Positions 51,965 through 60,360 of a stretch of 64,000 nt of DNA are shown here, in pieces; within the stretch, counting starts at the first letter, position 1, and each line of letters opens with the position of its first letter. The DNA is from Neorhizobium galegae (GTDB lineage: Bacteria > Pseudomonadota > Alphaproteobacteria > Rhizobiales > Rhizobiaceae): NCBI RefSeq assembly GCF_017877055.1, contig NZ_JAGIPG010000001.1:2104923-2168922 (forward strand). The letters are read 5' to 3'. The position numbers were made by a program, and so were the translations under genes. The notes under the pieces are model-generated. The model saw only the letters and a list, made by a program, of their open reading frames with translations, was not told the DNA's origin and ran no database searches.

Positions 51965-53824
51965 CTACCTCTCGTGCGCCCGGATCACCTTCAAAAAGGC
52001 ATCCCCGTAACGCTCGAGCTTCGACTGTCCGACGCCGGAAATGGTAAGCAGCGCGTCGCGGTTCGTCGGGCGTTCGGTCGCAAACGCGATCAGCGTCGTA
52101 TCCGGAAAGACGACGTAGGGCGGCACCGCAAGCTCCTTGGCGATCGCGAGGCGCGCGACGCGCAGCGCCTCGAAGAGTTCGGCGTCGGCTCCCTCCAGCG
52201 CGGACCGGGCGTTTGCCGCACTCGGCGACGCGCTTCTCGACGCCTTGCCGGTCGTCGGGCGGTCCTTGCGGAAACGCACCTCGCGTTCGTGCTTGAACAC
52301 GGCGCGGGCCTCCGGCTCCAGCTTCAGAGCGCCGAAGGCAGCATGATCGACGCTGACAAGGCCGGCGGCCAGCAATTGACGGTAGACGGACTGCCAGGTC
52401 TTTGACGGGATGTCCTTGCCGACACCGAAGACCGGCATGTCCGCATGGCCGAAGCGGGTGGTCTTTTCATTGCGGTTGCCGAGCAGCACATCGATCAGGT
52501 GGCCGGTGCCGAAACGTTCGCCGGTCCGGTAGATCGCCGCCAGCGCCTTGATGGCGGCCTCCGTCCCGTCCCAGGTTTCGACGGGTTTGAGGCAGGTGTC
52601 GCAATTGCCGCATTGGCCGCCATGCGCCTCGCCGAAATGCGCCAGGATTGCCTGCCTCCGGCAGCCGGGCGTTTCGCAGATGCCGAGCAGCGCATTGAGC
52701 TTGGCGCGCTCGACCCGCTTCACATCGTTGCCCGAAGTGCCTTCGTCGATCATGCGGCCGCGCTGGATGACATCGGCCATGCCATAGGCCATCCAGACGT
52801 CGGACGGCAGCCCGTCGCGCCCGGCGCGGCCGGTCTCCTGGTAATAGGCCTCGACGGAACCGGGCAGATCGAGATGGGCGACGTAACGCACGTTCGGCTT
52901 GTCGATGCCCATGCCGAAGGCGACGGTTGCGACCAGGCAGAGATCCTCCTCCTTCAGGAACGCGTCCTGGTTGGCGTCGCGGATGCTGCGGTCCATGCCG
53001 GCGTGATAGGCAAGTGCGCGAACACCCTGCCCGTTCAGCCACTCCGCGGTGTCCTCGACCTTTGCGCGCGACAGGCAATAGACGATACCGCTCGACCCCT
53101 TGTGGCGGGACAGGAAACGCAGGAGCTGTTGGCGCGGCTGATCGCGCTCGACGATCTCGTAGGCGATGTTCGGACGATCGAACGAGGTGGTGAACACCTC
53201 TGCGCGCCGCAGGCCGAGCTTGTCGATGATGTCTTCGCGGGTATGCGGATCGGCCGTTGCCGTCAATGCCATGCGCGGCACGCCCGGGTAAAGCTCGGCG
53301 AGATGGCCGAGCTCGCGGTATTCCGGGCGGAAATCATGGCCCCATTGGGAAACGCAGTGGGCTTCGTCGATCGCAAACAGCGCGATCTTCGCATTGCCGA
53401 TCATCTCCTTGAAGGCGGGCGTGACGATGCGCTCGGGCGTCACATAGAGAAGATCGAGATCGCCATGGGCGATCGCCCGGCGAACATCCAGGAACTCCTC
53501 CCGCGTCAGCGAGGAATTGAGCGCGGCGGCCCGCACGCCGAGCTGTTTCAGCGCCTCCACCTGGTCGCGCATCAGCGCGATCAGCGGCGAAACGACGATG
53601 CCGACCCCATCGCGGCAGAGGGCGGGGATCTGGAAGCAAAGCGACTTGCCCGCTCCGGTCGGAAACAGCACCACGGCATCGCCACCGGACACGACCTGTT
53701 CGACGACCGCGGCCTGCTTGCCTCGGAACGATGAATAACCGTAGACGCGCTTCAGCACATCGAGCGGGTTTTTCGTGCCATCGTTGTCGAACAGGGGAGC
53801 GAGGTGGTTTTGGGTGGGCTGCAT
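51965..53824 (-). CDS. recQ: RecQ, ATP-dependent DNA helicase
   Basis: A 619-residue 3'-5' helicase for recombination and fork repair. Walker [17 protein letters not shown] box [23 protein letters not shown], motif [15 protein letters not shown], the zinc-binding RQC region (CETPGCRRQ ... CGNCDTC), and a C-terminal HRDC domain ([23 protein letters not shown]). It converges with the ROK gene, the stops being 14 bases apart. Confidence 0.96.
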   Translation of the reverse strand: MQPTQNHLAPLFDNDGTKNPLDVLKRVYGYSSFRGKQAAVVEQVVSGGDAVVLFPTGAGKSLCFQIPALCRDGVGIVVSPLIALMRDQVEALKQLGVRAAALNSSLTREEFLDVRRAIAHGDLDLLYVTPERIVTPAFKEMIGNAKIALFAIDEAHCVSQWGHDFRPEYRELGHLAELYPGVPRMALTATADPHTREDIIDKLGLRRAEVFTTSFDRPNIAYEIVERDQPRQQLLRFLSRHKGSSGIVYCLSRAKVEDTAEWLNGQGVRALAYHAGMDRSIRDANQDAFLKEEDLCLVATVAFGMGIDKPNVRYVAHLDLPGSVEAYYQETGRAGRDGLPSDVWMAYGMADVIQRGRMIDEGTSGNDVKRVERAKLNALLGICETPGCRRQAILAHFGEAHGGQCGNCDTCLKPVETWDGTEAAIKALAAIYRTGERFGTGHLIDVLLGNRNEKTTRFGHADMPVFGVGKDIPSKTWQSVYRQLLAAGLVSVDHAAFGALKLEPEARAVFKHEREVRFRKDRPTTGKASRSASPSAANARSALEGADAELFEALRVARLAIAKELAVPPYVVFPDTTLIAFATERPTNRDALLTISGVGQSKLERYGDAFLKVIRAHER

Positions 53825-54042
53825 GGAATCGCTTTCATGAGAGAGCCTGGACTATGGCACAGGTCCAGCGCCCGTCGCGAGTATATGCGAACATTGAGCT
53901 TGGATGGGCATGGCATGGATGAAACCTGATGCAACTATACCGCTGCCACTTCTGCTTGCAAGCCATGCGGCTTGAAGCGTCTTCCGCAGACGTATAAGCC
54001 TCTCTACCTGTTCGCCGGCCTTCAATCGTATCGATATCCAGC

Positions 54043-55188
54043 ATGACCGCAGATTCCGACACAGATCACTACACCAATGCCGAACCCGGTCGTCCCCGCG
54101 TGGCGATCAAGGTCGACATCGTCGTGATCGGCGCCGGCCAGGCGGGTCTGTCCTCGGCCTATCACCTGCGCAAGCTCGGCCTTGCGCCGGACAAGGATTT
54201 CGTGGTCTTCGACCAGTCTCCGGAGCCTGGCGGCGCCTGGCAATTTCGCTGGCCTTCTCTGACGCTGGCCACCGCCAATCGTGTCCATGACCTCCCCGGA
54301 ATGCGGTTCGAGGAGGTGGTCGATACTTCAGCCAGCCTGGTCAAGGCGTCGGTCGCCGTGCCCCAATATTTTGCGGTTTATGAGCGCGCCTTCGATCTGC
54401 ACGTCCATCGTCCCGTCAAGGTCACGGTCGTCTGCAACCGGGGAGAGCGGCTGAGGGTGGAAACCGACCGGGGCGCCTTCTCGGCGCGGGGATTGATCAA
54501 TGCCAGCGGCACATGGGAATCGCCTTACATTCCCGACTATCCCGGTGCCGATCGTTTCCATGGGCGGCAGCTCCACACGCGGGATTATCGCACCGCCGAG
54601 GAATTTTCCGGCCAGCATGTCGTCGTGGTTGGCGGCGGGATTTCGGCGATCCAGTTGCTCGACGAGATCTCCCGCGTCACCTCGACCACCTGGGTGACGC
54701 GACGGGAACCGAAATTCCGCGACGAGCCGTTCACGCCGGAAGCGGGACATGCTGCCGTTGCGCTGGTGGAAGATCGTGTCCGCCAGGGCCTTCCGCCGGG
54801 TTCGGTGGTTTCGGTGACCGGCCTGCCTGTTACGCCGGCGATCCAGGCGGCGCGCGAACGGGGTGCGTTAAACCGACTGCCGATGTTTTCCGAGATCACC
54901 GAACACGGGATACGCTGGGCTGACGGTTCCGAGCAGCGGGCCGACGTGATCCTATGGTGTACGGGTTTTCGCAGTTCGCTCGATCACCTCGCCCCGCTGC
55001 AGTTACGCGAGGCGAGCGGTGGCATCCTGATGACCGGCCGGCTGGCGACGCAGGTCGCAAAAGACCCGCGCATTCACCTGGTCGGCTACGGCCCGTCCGC
55101 TTCGACGATCGGGGCGAACCGCGCGGGTGGCGCAGCCGCGCGGGAATTGAAAGCCTTCCTCGACGCTCCAGTCAATCGCGGTCAATGA
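54043..55188 (+). CDS. FAD/NAD(P)-binding oxidoreductase, flavin monooxygenase-like
   Basis: A 381-residue flavoprotein with the FAD motif VDIVVIGAGQAGLSSAYHLRKLG, FDQSPEPGGAWQFRW, and the second nucleotide-binding motif HVVVVGGGISAIQLLDEIS. It resembles CzcO/TrkA-type FMO relatives. The substrate is not known. It is single on the plus strand, convergent with the DUF983 gene (6-base gap) and divergent from recQ, with 218 bases between. Confidence 0.82.
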   Translation: MTADSDTDHYTNAEPGRPRVAIKVDIVVIGAGQAGLSSAYHLRKLGLAPDKDFVVFDQSPEPGGAWQFRWPSLTLATANRVHDLPGMRFEEVVDTSASLVKASVAVPQYFAVYERAFDLHVHRPVKVTVVCNRGERLRVETDRGAFSARGLINASGTWESPYIPDYPGADRFHGRQLHTRDYRTAEEFSGQHVVVVGGGISAIQLLDEISRVTSTTWVTRREPKFRDEPFTPEAGHAAVALVEDRVRQGLPPGSVVSVTGLPVTPAIQAARERGALNRLPMFSEITEHGIRWADGSEQRADVILWCTGFRSSLDHLAPLQLREASGGILMTGRLATQVAKDPRIHLVGYGPSASTIGANRAGGAAARELKAFLDAPVNRGQ

Positions 55189-55194
55189 TGCGAC

Positions 55195-55581
55195 CTAGCC
55201 GGCGCGCCTCACCAGCTTTCCTTCTTCCGCCTTGTAGAAATACTGGCTCGCCACCAGCCAACCCTTCAGCGGTCGAAGCGGCGGGATGCAGGTCAGAAGC
55301 ATGAAGGGCAATGTCACCAGCAGGTGAACCCACCAGGCCGGTTGGTACTGCACTTCCAGCCAGACACCGAGAAGCACGCTCGGCACGCAGGCAAAGCACA
55401 TCACGAAAAAGGCCGGGCCGTCGGCGGGGTCGGCGAAGGAATAGTCCAGTCCGCAGGCTTCGCACTTCGGCTTGAGCGTCAGGAAGCCGTTGAACAAATG
55501 CCCCTGACCACAACGCGGGCAGCGCCCGCGGATACCGGTCTGCATGGGAGGGAGAGGAGGCCATTCGTGATCCATGATCAT
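55195..55581 (-). CDS. DUF983 membrane protein
   Basis: A 128-residue protein with an N-terminal zinc-ribbon-like part (RGRCPRCGQGHLFNGFLTLKPKCEACGLDY, two CxxC pairs) and two membrane helices (FFVMCFACVPSVLLGVWLEV; VHLLVTLPFMLLTCIPPL). Function unknown; in some rhizobia DUF983 genes lie near cytochrome oxidase assembly genes, which is not the case here. ATG at 55581 is preceded by AAGGAC; 55575 is an alternative. Confidence 0.82.
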   Translation of the reverse strand: MIMDHEWPPLPPMQTGIRGRCPRCGQGHLFNGFLTLKPKCEACGLDYSFADPADGPAFFVMCFACVPSVLLGVWLEVQYQPAWWVHLLVTLPFMLLTCIPPLRPLKGWLVASQYFYKAEEGKLVRRAG

Positions 55582-55612
55582 TGTCCTTGGGAGCAAAGCG
55601 ATCAAATCGTTC

Positions 55613-55649
55613 ATTGATTGCAGTCATTATATAGATTGATGCATTCAAT
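55613..55649 (-). promoter_or_regulatory. Promoter region of the DUF983 gene with ATTGATGCA repeats
   Basis: Two direct copies, ATTGATTGCA (55613-55622) and ATTGATGCA (55635-55643), flank the -10-like TATAAT on the minus strand; the second is part of the palindrome ATTGA-TGCAT-TCAAT (55635-55649). A TCGACA hexamer further upstream could be the -35. A binding site for the adjacent MocR regulator is possible. Confidence 0.4.
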
Positions 55650-55704
55650 ATGTCGATTAGCCAGAATGCCGCAGGCATTCCGGCCACGGATCGCAGAGGA
55701 CGGA

Positions 55705-57108
55705 TCAGAAGAAGGAGCCGGCCATCTCGGGCGAGCTTTCCAGCGCATGTCCCATGAATTCCAGGGCGGCCTTCAGCGCAGGCCGCTGGATAGGACCACC
55801 GAGGCATACGCGCACCGCTTCGGGAGCCGGGCCGTCGACAGTGAAAGCGTCGCTCGCCACAACCCCGATGCCGGCGGAGCGCATATGGCTGCCGAACGTC
55901 GAGCGGGTCCAACCCTGCGCCAACGGCAGCCAGATATTGAAGCTGATCGGATCGCCGCGATAGCTGCCCTTCGGCAATATGTCTGCGACCAGAGCCTGGC
56001 GGGCCGTCGCTTCGGTCCTGACGAAGTGCAGGATATTGTCGGCCGTGCCATCCTCGATCCAACGGGTGGCGAGCGCTGCCGAGAGCGGCGATGCCATGAC
56101 GTTGTTGGCGCGCATGGCGCTGACGAACGGCCACGCGGCCCTGGTGTCCGGGGCGACGACATAAGCAAGCCTGAGACCGGCGCCGAGAGATTTGGAAAGC
56201 CCGCCGATATGCCAGGTCAGGTCCGGAGCTATCGCAGCCAGCGGTGCCGGGGGGCGCAGAGGAATGAAGCCGTAGGCATCGTCCTCGACGATGGGCACGC
56301 CATATTTGCGCGCCACGGCGCAGATCTCCTCGCGACGCCGTTCCGGAACGGTCAGCGTCATCGGGTTCTGCAGGATCGGGTTGAGATAAAGTGCTTTTGG
56401 CTTCTTCCTCTCGCAGGCCTCGGCAAAGGCCGCCGGCAGAATGCCTTCGTCATCCATCGGCAGGCCGACAAGGCTCAACCGCAGTTGCGCGGCGATGGAG
56501 CGGATACCGGGATAAGTGATGTTCTCCGACAGCACCGTCTCGCCCGGCCTTGCCAGCATGCCGAAGATCGCCAGCAGCGCCGGATGCGCGCCGGGAGCGA
56601 GGAAGATACGCTCCTGCGATGGAACCAGGCCACGCCGGCTGAGCCAGGCCGCCGCCGCCTCCTTGTCGATGCCGGCACCGCCGAAACTCTGATAACGCAG
56701 CAAAGGCACGAGGTTGGTGGCGACTGCGGTTAGCCCGCCCTGCATCCGGGCAATCAGTTCCGGATCGTCCGGCTCCGGCGGCATGTTCATGGAAAAGTCG
56801 ACGATCGAGGCCCGGCGTGGATCGGGCGCGGCGTCGGAGACGAAACCCCGGCGCTCCTTGTCGACACCGCCGGTGACGAAGGTGCCGCGCCCTACATGCG
56901 AACTGACCAGACCACGCTTCTGGGCCTCCAGATAGCCGCGCGCCACGGTGGTGAAATCGACGTCGAGCACCTTGGCCAGTTCGCGCTGCGGCGGCAAGCG
57001 ATCGCCGATCACGAGGTTGCCGCTCCTCAGGTCCATCTCGATGACATCGGCGATCGCCATGTAGCGCGGGGATCGGCTACGGGCGAGGTCAGGCTTCCAG
57101 GTCTTCAT
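55705..57108 (-). CDS. MocR-type regulator (GntR HTH plus aminotransferase domain)
   Basis: A 467-residue PLP-dependent transcription factor. The winged HTH is at about residues 15-75 (GDRLPPQRELAKVLDVDFTTVARGYLEAQKRG), and the class I aminotransferase fold follows, with the PLP lysine in GGLSKSLGAGLRLAY. MocR proteins usually control vitamin B6, GABA, taurine or amino-acid genes. Possible targets are the DUF983 gene just downstream or itself; a repeat-rich site lies at 55613-55649. It shares no operon with pha. Confidence 0.88.
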   Translation of the reverse strand: MKTWKPDLARSRSPRYMAIADVIEMDLRSGNLVIGDRLPPQRELAKVLDVDFTTVARGYLEAQKRGLVSSHVGRGTFVTGGVDKERRGFVSDAAPDPRRASIVDFSMNMPPEPDDPELIARMQGGLTAVATNLVPLLRYQSFGGAGIDKEAAAAWLSRRGLVPSQERIFLAPGAHPALLAIFGMLARPGETVLSENITYPGIRSIAAQLRLSLVGLPMDDEGILPAAFAEACERKKPKALYLNPILQNPMTLTVPERRREEICAVARKYGVPIVEDDAYGFIPLRPPAPLAAIAPDLTWHIGGLSKSLGAGLRLAYVVAPDTRAAWPFVSAMRANNVMASPLSAALATRWIEDGTADNILHFVRTEATARQALVADILPKGSYRGDPISFNIWLPLAQGWTRSTFGSHMRSAGIGVVASDAFTVDGPAPEAVRVCLGGPIQRPALKAALEFMGHALESSPEMAGSFF

Positions 57109-57241
57109 CCGTGACGTCCGATAGTTAGTCCTGGATTGACTGTATATTGTTGCTCAGTGAGTCTGTCATCAGGAAAAAACGGACATCGCGCCCAGCCAAC
57201 GGACCGGAGATATCGACAGCCATCAACCGTCGCCGGGCGCC

Positions 57242-57643
57242 CTACCCGCTCTGGGTATCGCCCTCGCCCAGGACGTCCCGGGCGGCCTGGCTCCTGTTCG
57301 GCTTGTCCGGAACATTGCCGTTGCCTTCCGCACGGTCGCGGTGGAGAGCGGCGCGGGCCAGGAGCATGAAGGTGATCGGCGTGGTCACCGTCACGAAGAT
57401 GCCGATCAGTATCTCGTGGAAGACCGGACGTCCCGAAGACACCGTGAAAAAGATCATCGAGGCCAGCATGACGCCGCCGATCCCCCAGCTAGTGCCGAGT
57501 GTAGGGGCGTGGATGCGCTCGTAGAAGGTCGGCAGGCGCAGGAAGCCGATCGCGCCGATCAGCGCCAGGCCGGAACCGACCAGCAGGAAAAACGCGACGG
57601 CGATTGCTGCCCAGACGGGCATGTCGGCGGCAGACTGCATCAT
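57242..57643 (-). CDS. phaG: PhaG, Mrp-type cation/H+ antiporter subunit G
   Basis: A 133-residue membrane protein with three predicted helices and the MnhG signature IGAIGFLRLPTFYERIHAPTLGTSWG. The C-terminal tail of about 35 residues is hydrophilic. Last gene of the pha operon; its start overlaps phaF by 4 bases. Confidence 0.92.
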   Translation of the reverse strand: MMQSAADMPVWAAIAVAFFLLVGSGLALIGAIGFLRLPTFYERIHAPTLGTSWGIGGVMLASMIFFTVSSGRPVFHEILIGIFVTVTTPITFMLLARAALHRDRAEGNGNVPDKPNRSQAARDVLGEGDTQSG

Positions 57644-57921
57644 TCGATCACCTCCCCGCGCATCAGGAATTTCGCCAACGCCACAGTCGCCACGAAGCCC
57701 AGCATTCCCATGACCAACGCTGCCTCGAAATAGATCACCCGGCCGGTGCCGATGCCGAAGGTCACCAGCAGCAGCATCGCGTTGATATAGAGCGTGTCGA
57801 GACCGATGATACGGTCCTGCGCCCTTGGGCCGCGGAACATGCGCACAGAGGCGATCGCCATCGCCGCCGCCAGCATCAGCTGGGCAAGCGAGACCGCACT
57901 GAAGAGAATGATGGCGCTCAT
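57640..57921 (-). CDS. phaF: PhaF, Mrp-type antiporter subunit F
   Basis: A 93-residue protein with three helices; VRMFRGPRAQDRIIGLDTLYINAMLLLV is the family mark. Overlaps phaE and phaG by 4 bases each. Confidence 0.92.
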   Translation of the reverse strand: MSAIILFSAVSLAQLMLAAAMAIASVRMFRGPRAQDRIIGLDTLYINAMLLLVTFGIGTGRVIYFEAALVMGMLGFVATVALAKFLMRGEVIE

Positions 57922-58397
57922 GCGAAAATCTCCATCAGCAGCTTCTCATATCTGTTCTTGATCGTGTTGCGCCATTCCGCCTCGTTGTCCAGATCGAGGA
58001 TATGCAGCAACACCGTCTTGTCGTTTGAATCATACTCCAGCCAGGCCGATCCCGGCGTGCTGGTCAGCACGACGGCCAGAACCGCGATTGCCGTATGGTT
58101 CTCGATATCCAGCTCGACGGTCAGGAAACCGGGATTGTGGCTGCGGCGGCCAACTTTGAGGATAACCCGCGCGACGGCGATGTTCGATTTGACGATATCG
58201 TAGAGTACGATCCCGAACAGCTTCGGCAGCAGGTACCATTTGCCGAGCCGCGGCTTGTCCGGACGCAGCGAAGCCATCGCCCACGAAGCGAACACGGCAA
58301 CCAGGATGCCGAGCACGAGATGGCCGGGCGTGAAGCCGTTGAGCAGCAGCCACATCAGAATCAGCGACAGGGTGAGCAAAGGATAGGGCAGCATCAC
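57918..58397 (-). CDS. phaE: PhaE, Mrp-type antiporter subunit E
   Basis: A 159-residue protein: two or three N-terminal helices (LLTLSLILMWLLLNGFTPGHLVLGILVAV) and a soluble C-terminal domain with NIAVARVILKVGRRSHNPGFLTVEL and LTSTPGSAWLEYD, both conserved in MnhE/PhaE. Confidence 0.92.
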   Translation of the reverse strand: MMLPYPLLTLSLILMWLLLNGFTPGHLVLGILVAVFASWAMASLRPDKPRLGKWYLLPKLFGIVLYDIVKSNIAVARVILKVGRRSHNPGFLTVELDIENHTAIAVLAVVLTSTPGSAWLEYDSNDKTVLLHILDLDNEAEWRNTIKNRYEKLLMEIFA

Positions 58398-60025
58398 TTG
58401 CTCCCTGCGTTGGTCGAGGAGACGCCCTCATAATCCGGCACCGCCGCCGCATTGCGGACCGCATCGATATAGATTCTCGGATTGCTGAGGCTGCGGATCG
58501 TGGTGTCCATATACTGCATTGCGGGCCCGGCCTGGACGGTCAAGGCGAGCGTCAGGAACAGCAGGAACATCACCGGCACGATCTCGATGACGAGAACGCG
58601 CGGCACGGTCCCTTCGAGCGAGCTCCAGAAGGTGCGGATGCCGGCGCGGGTCATCGAGATCAGCGCGGCGATGCCGGAGAGGATGACGAGGACGACCAGA
58701 ACCCAGACGGTCGCCGTCGGCGGCACGCCGATCGCGCCCGTGCCCATCATCGCCGACAGCATGGCGAATTTGGCGATGAAGCCGGAGAGCGGCGGCAGGC
58801 CGGATAAAAGGATGCCGCAGGCGGCAAAGCAGATGCCGAGGACCGCCATCGTGCCCGGCATGGTGACGCCATCGCCCTCCTCTGGCTCATCCTCATCCGC
58901 GTCGCCATAGGCCTCCATGGTGACGGCAAGCACGATCGCGCCGGCATCCTGGCCGCGTTCGACAAGCTCGATCAGCATGAAGAAGGCGCTGATCGTCAAT
59001 GTCGAGCTGACGAGGTAGAGCAGCGCGCCGGACGAGATCGCCCCGTCATTGATGCCAAGCACCATCAGCAAGGTTCCGGACGAGACCAGAACCGAGAAGC
59101 CCGCCAGCCTTCCGAGCGCCTGCGAGGCCAAGACGCCGATCGTTCCGAATATGATGGTTGCCATCCCGCCGTAGAGAAGCACGTCGGCGCCGAAACCGGC
59201 GGACGGGCCTTCGCCGAAAAGCAGCATGGTCAGCCGCAGGATGATGTAGATGCCGAGCTTGCTCATGATCGCGAAGATGCCGGCAACCGGGGCCGACGCC
59301 GCGCTATAGGCCGTCGGCAGCCAGAAGCAGAGCGGCCACATGCCGGCCTTGATGAGGAAGGCGATGCCGAGCACGCCCGCTCCCGCCTCCATCAGCATCA
59401 TGCGGTCCGGCTCGATATCGGGAATGCGAGCGGCGAGATCGGCCATGTTGAGCGTGCCGGTCGTGCCGTAGATCAGGCTTACCCCGATCAGGAACAGAAG
59501 TGCCGCGGCCAGGTTCACGGCGATATAGTGCATGCCCGCCTTGACGCGCAGCGGGCCGGAGCCGTGCAGCAGCAGCCCGTAGGATGCCGCCAGCATGACC
59601 TCGAAGAAGACGAAGAGGTTGAACAGATCGCCGGTCAGAAAGGCGCCGTTCAAGCCGACCAGCAGAAGCTGGAACATGGTGTGGAAATGCGCGCCGACCG
59701 CATGCCAGCGGGCCAGCGAGAAGACCAGTGTGGCGACCGAGAGCAGCGCGGTCAGGAGCAACATCAGCGCTGATAGCGCGTCAAGAACCAGCACGATGCC
59801 GAAGGGGGCGACCCAGTTTCCGAGAAGATAGACGCCGTCGAAGTCGTTCGGGCCGCTTTCGATCCGCAGAAGCGCGAGCGAGACGACGACCAGGATCAGC
59901 GTCGAGGCGAGGCTGATCATCGCCTTTACGACGCGCTGGCGCTCGTCGAAGAACAGCAGGAGTGCGGCGACGACCAGCGGCACCAGGATCGGCGCGATAA
60001 TGAGGTGATGGGTCCAGCCACTCAT
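58394..60025 (-). CDS. phaD: PhaD, Mrp-type antiporter subunit D
   Basis: A 543-residue polytopic protein of the NuoM/N-like proton-channel family. The core motifs are FFEVMLAASYGLLLHG (the key Glu before helix 5), IAFLIKAGMWPLCFWLPTAYSAASAPVAGIFAIMSKLGIY (Lys and Pro-rich turn), and FSVLVSSGTLLMVLGI. It overlaps phaC and phaE by 4 bases. Confidence 0.94.
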   Translation of the reverse strand: MSGWTHHLIIAPILVPLVVAALLLFFDERQRVVKAMISLASTLILVVVSLALLRIESGPNDFDGVYLLGNWVAPFGIVLVLDALSALMLLLTALLSVATLVFSLARWHAVGAHFHTMFQLLLVGLNGAFLTGDLFNLFVFFEVMLAASYGLLLHGSGPLRVKAGMHYIAVNLAAALLFLIGVSLIYGTTGTLNMADLAARIPDIEPDRMMLMEAGAGVLGIAFLIKAGMWPLCFWLPTAYSAASAPVAGIFAIMSKLGIYIILRLTMLLFGEGPSAGFGADVLLYGGMATIIFGTIGVLASQALGRLAGFSVLVSSGTLLMVLGINDGAISSGALLYLVSSTLTISAFFMLIELVERGQDAGAIVLAVTMEAYGDADEDEPEEGDGVTMPGTMAVLGICFAACGILLSGLPPLSGFIAKFAMLSAMMGTGAIGVPPTATVWVLVVLVILSGIAALISMTRAGIRTFWSSLEGTVPRVLVIEIVPVMFLLFLTLALTVQAGPAMQYMDTTIRSLSNPRIYIDAVRNAAAVPDYEGVSSTNAGSK

Positions 60026-60360
60026 TTCGGGTCGTTCCTCCCGTCGACATGGTCGGTGCCCGTCAGACCCCGGGAGGCCAGCAGCACGACGAGGAACAGC
60101 GCGGTCGTCGCAAACCCGATGACGATGGCCGTCAGAACGAGCGCCTGCGGCACCGGATCGGCGAGCGTCGTGGTGGGAACGTCATCGACGAGGATCGGCG
60201 GAACATTGGTCTTCACCCCGCCGACGCCGAAGATGAACAGGTTGACGGCATAGGAAAGAAGCGAAAGGCCGACGATGACCTGATAGGTGCGCGGGCGCAG
60301 GATGAGCCAGACCCCGCAGCCCGTCATCACGCCGATCGCGGTGGCAAGAACGAGTTCCAT
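60022..60360 (-). CDS. phaC: PhaC, Mrp-type antiporter subunit C
   Basis: A 112-residue NuoK-like subunit with three helices; GLSLLSYAVNLFIFGVGGVKTN and DPVPQALVLTAIVIGFATTALFL match MnhC. It shares one base with the end of phaA and overlaps phaD by 4 bases. Confidence 0.93.
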   Translation of the reverse strand: MELVLATAIGVMTGCGVWLILRPRTYQVIVGLSLLSYAVNLFIFGVGGVKTNVPPILVDDVPTTTLADPVPQALVLTAIVIGFATTALFLVVLLASRGLTGTDHVDGRNDPK

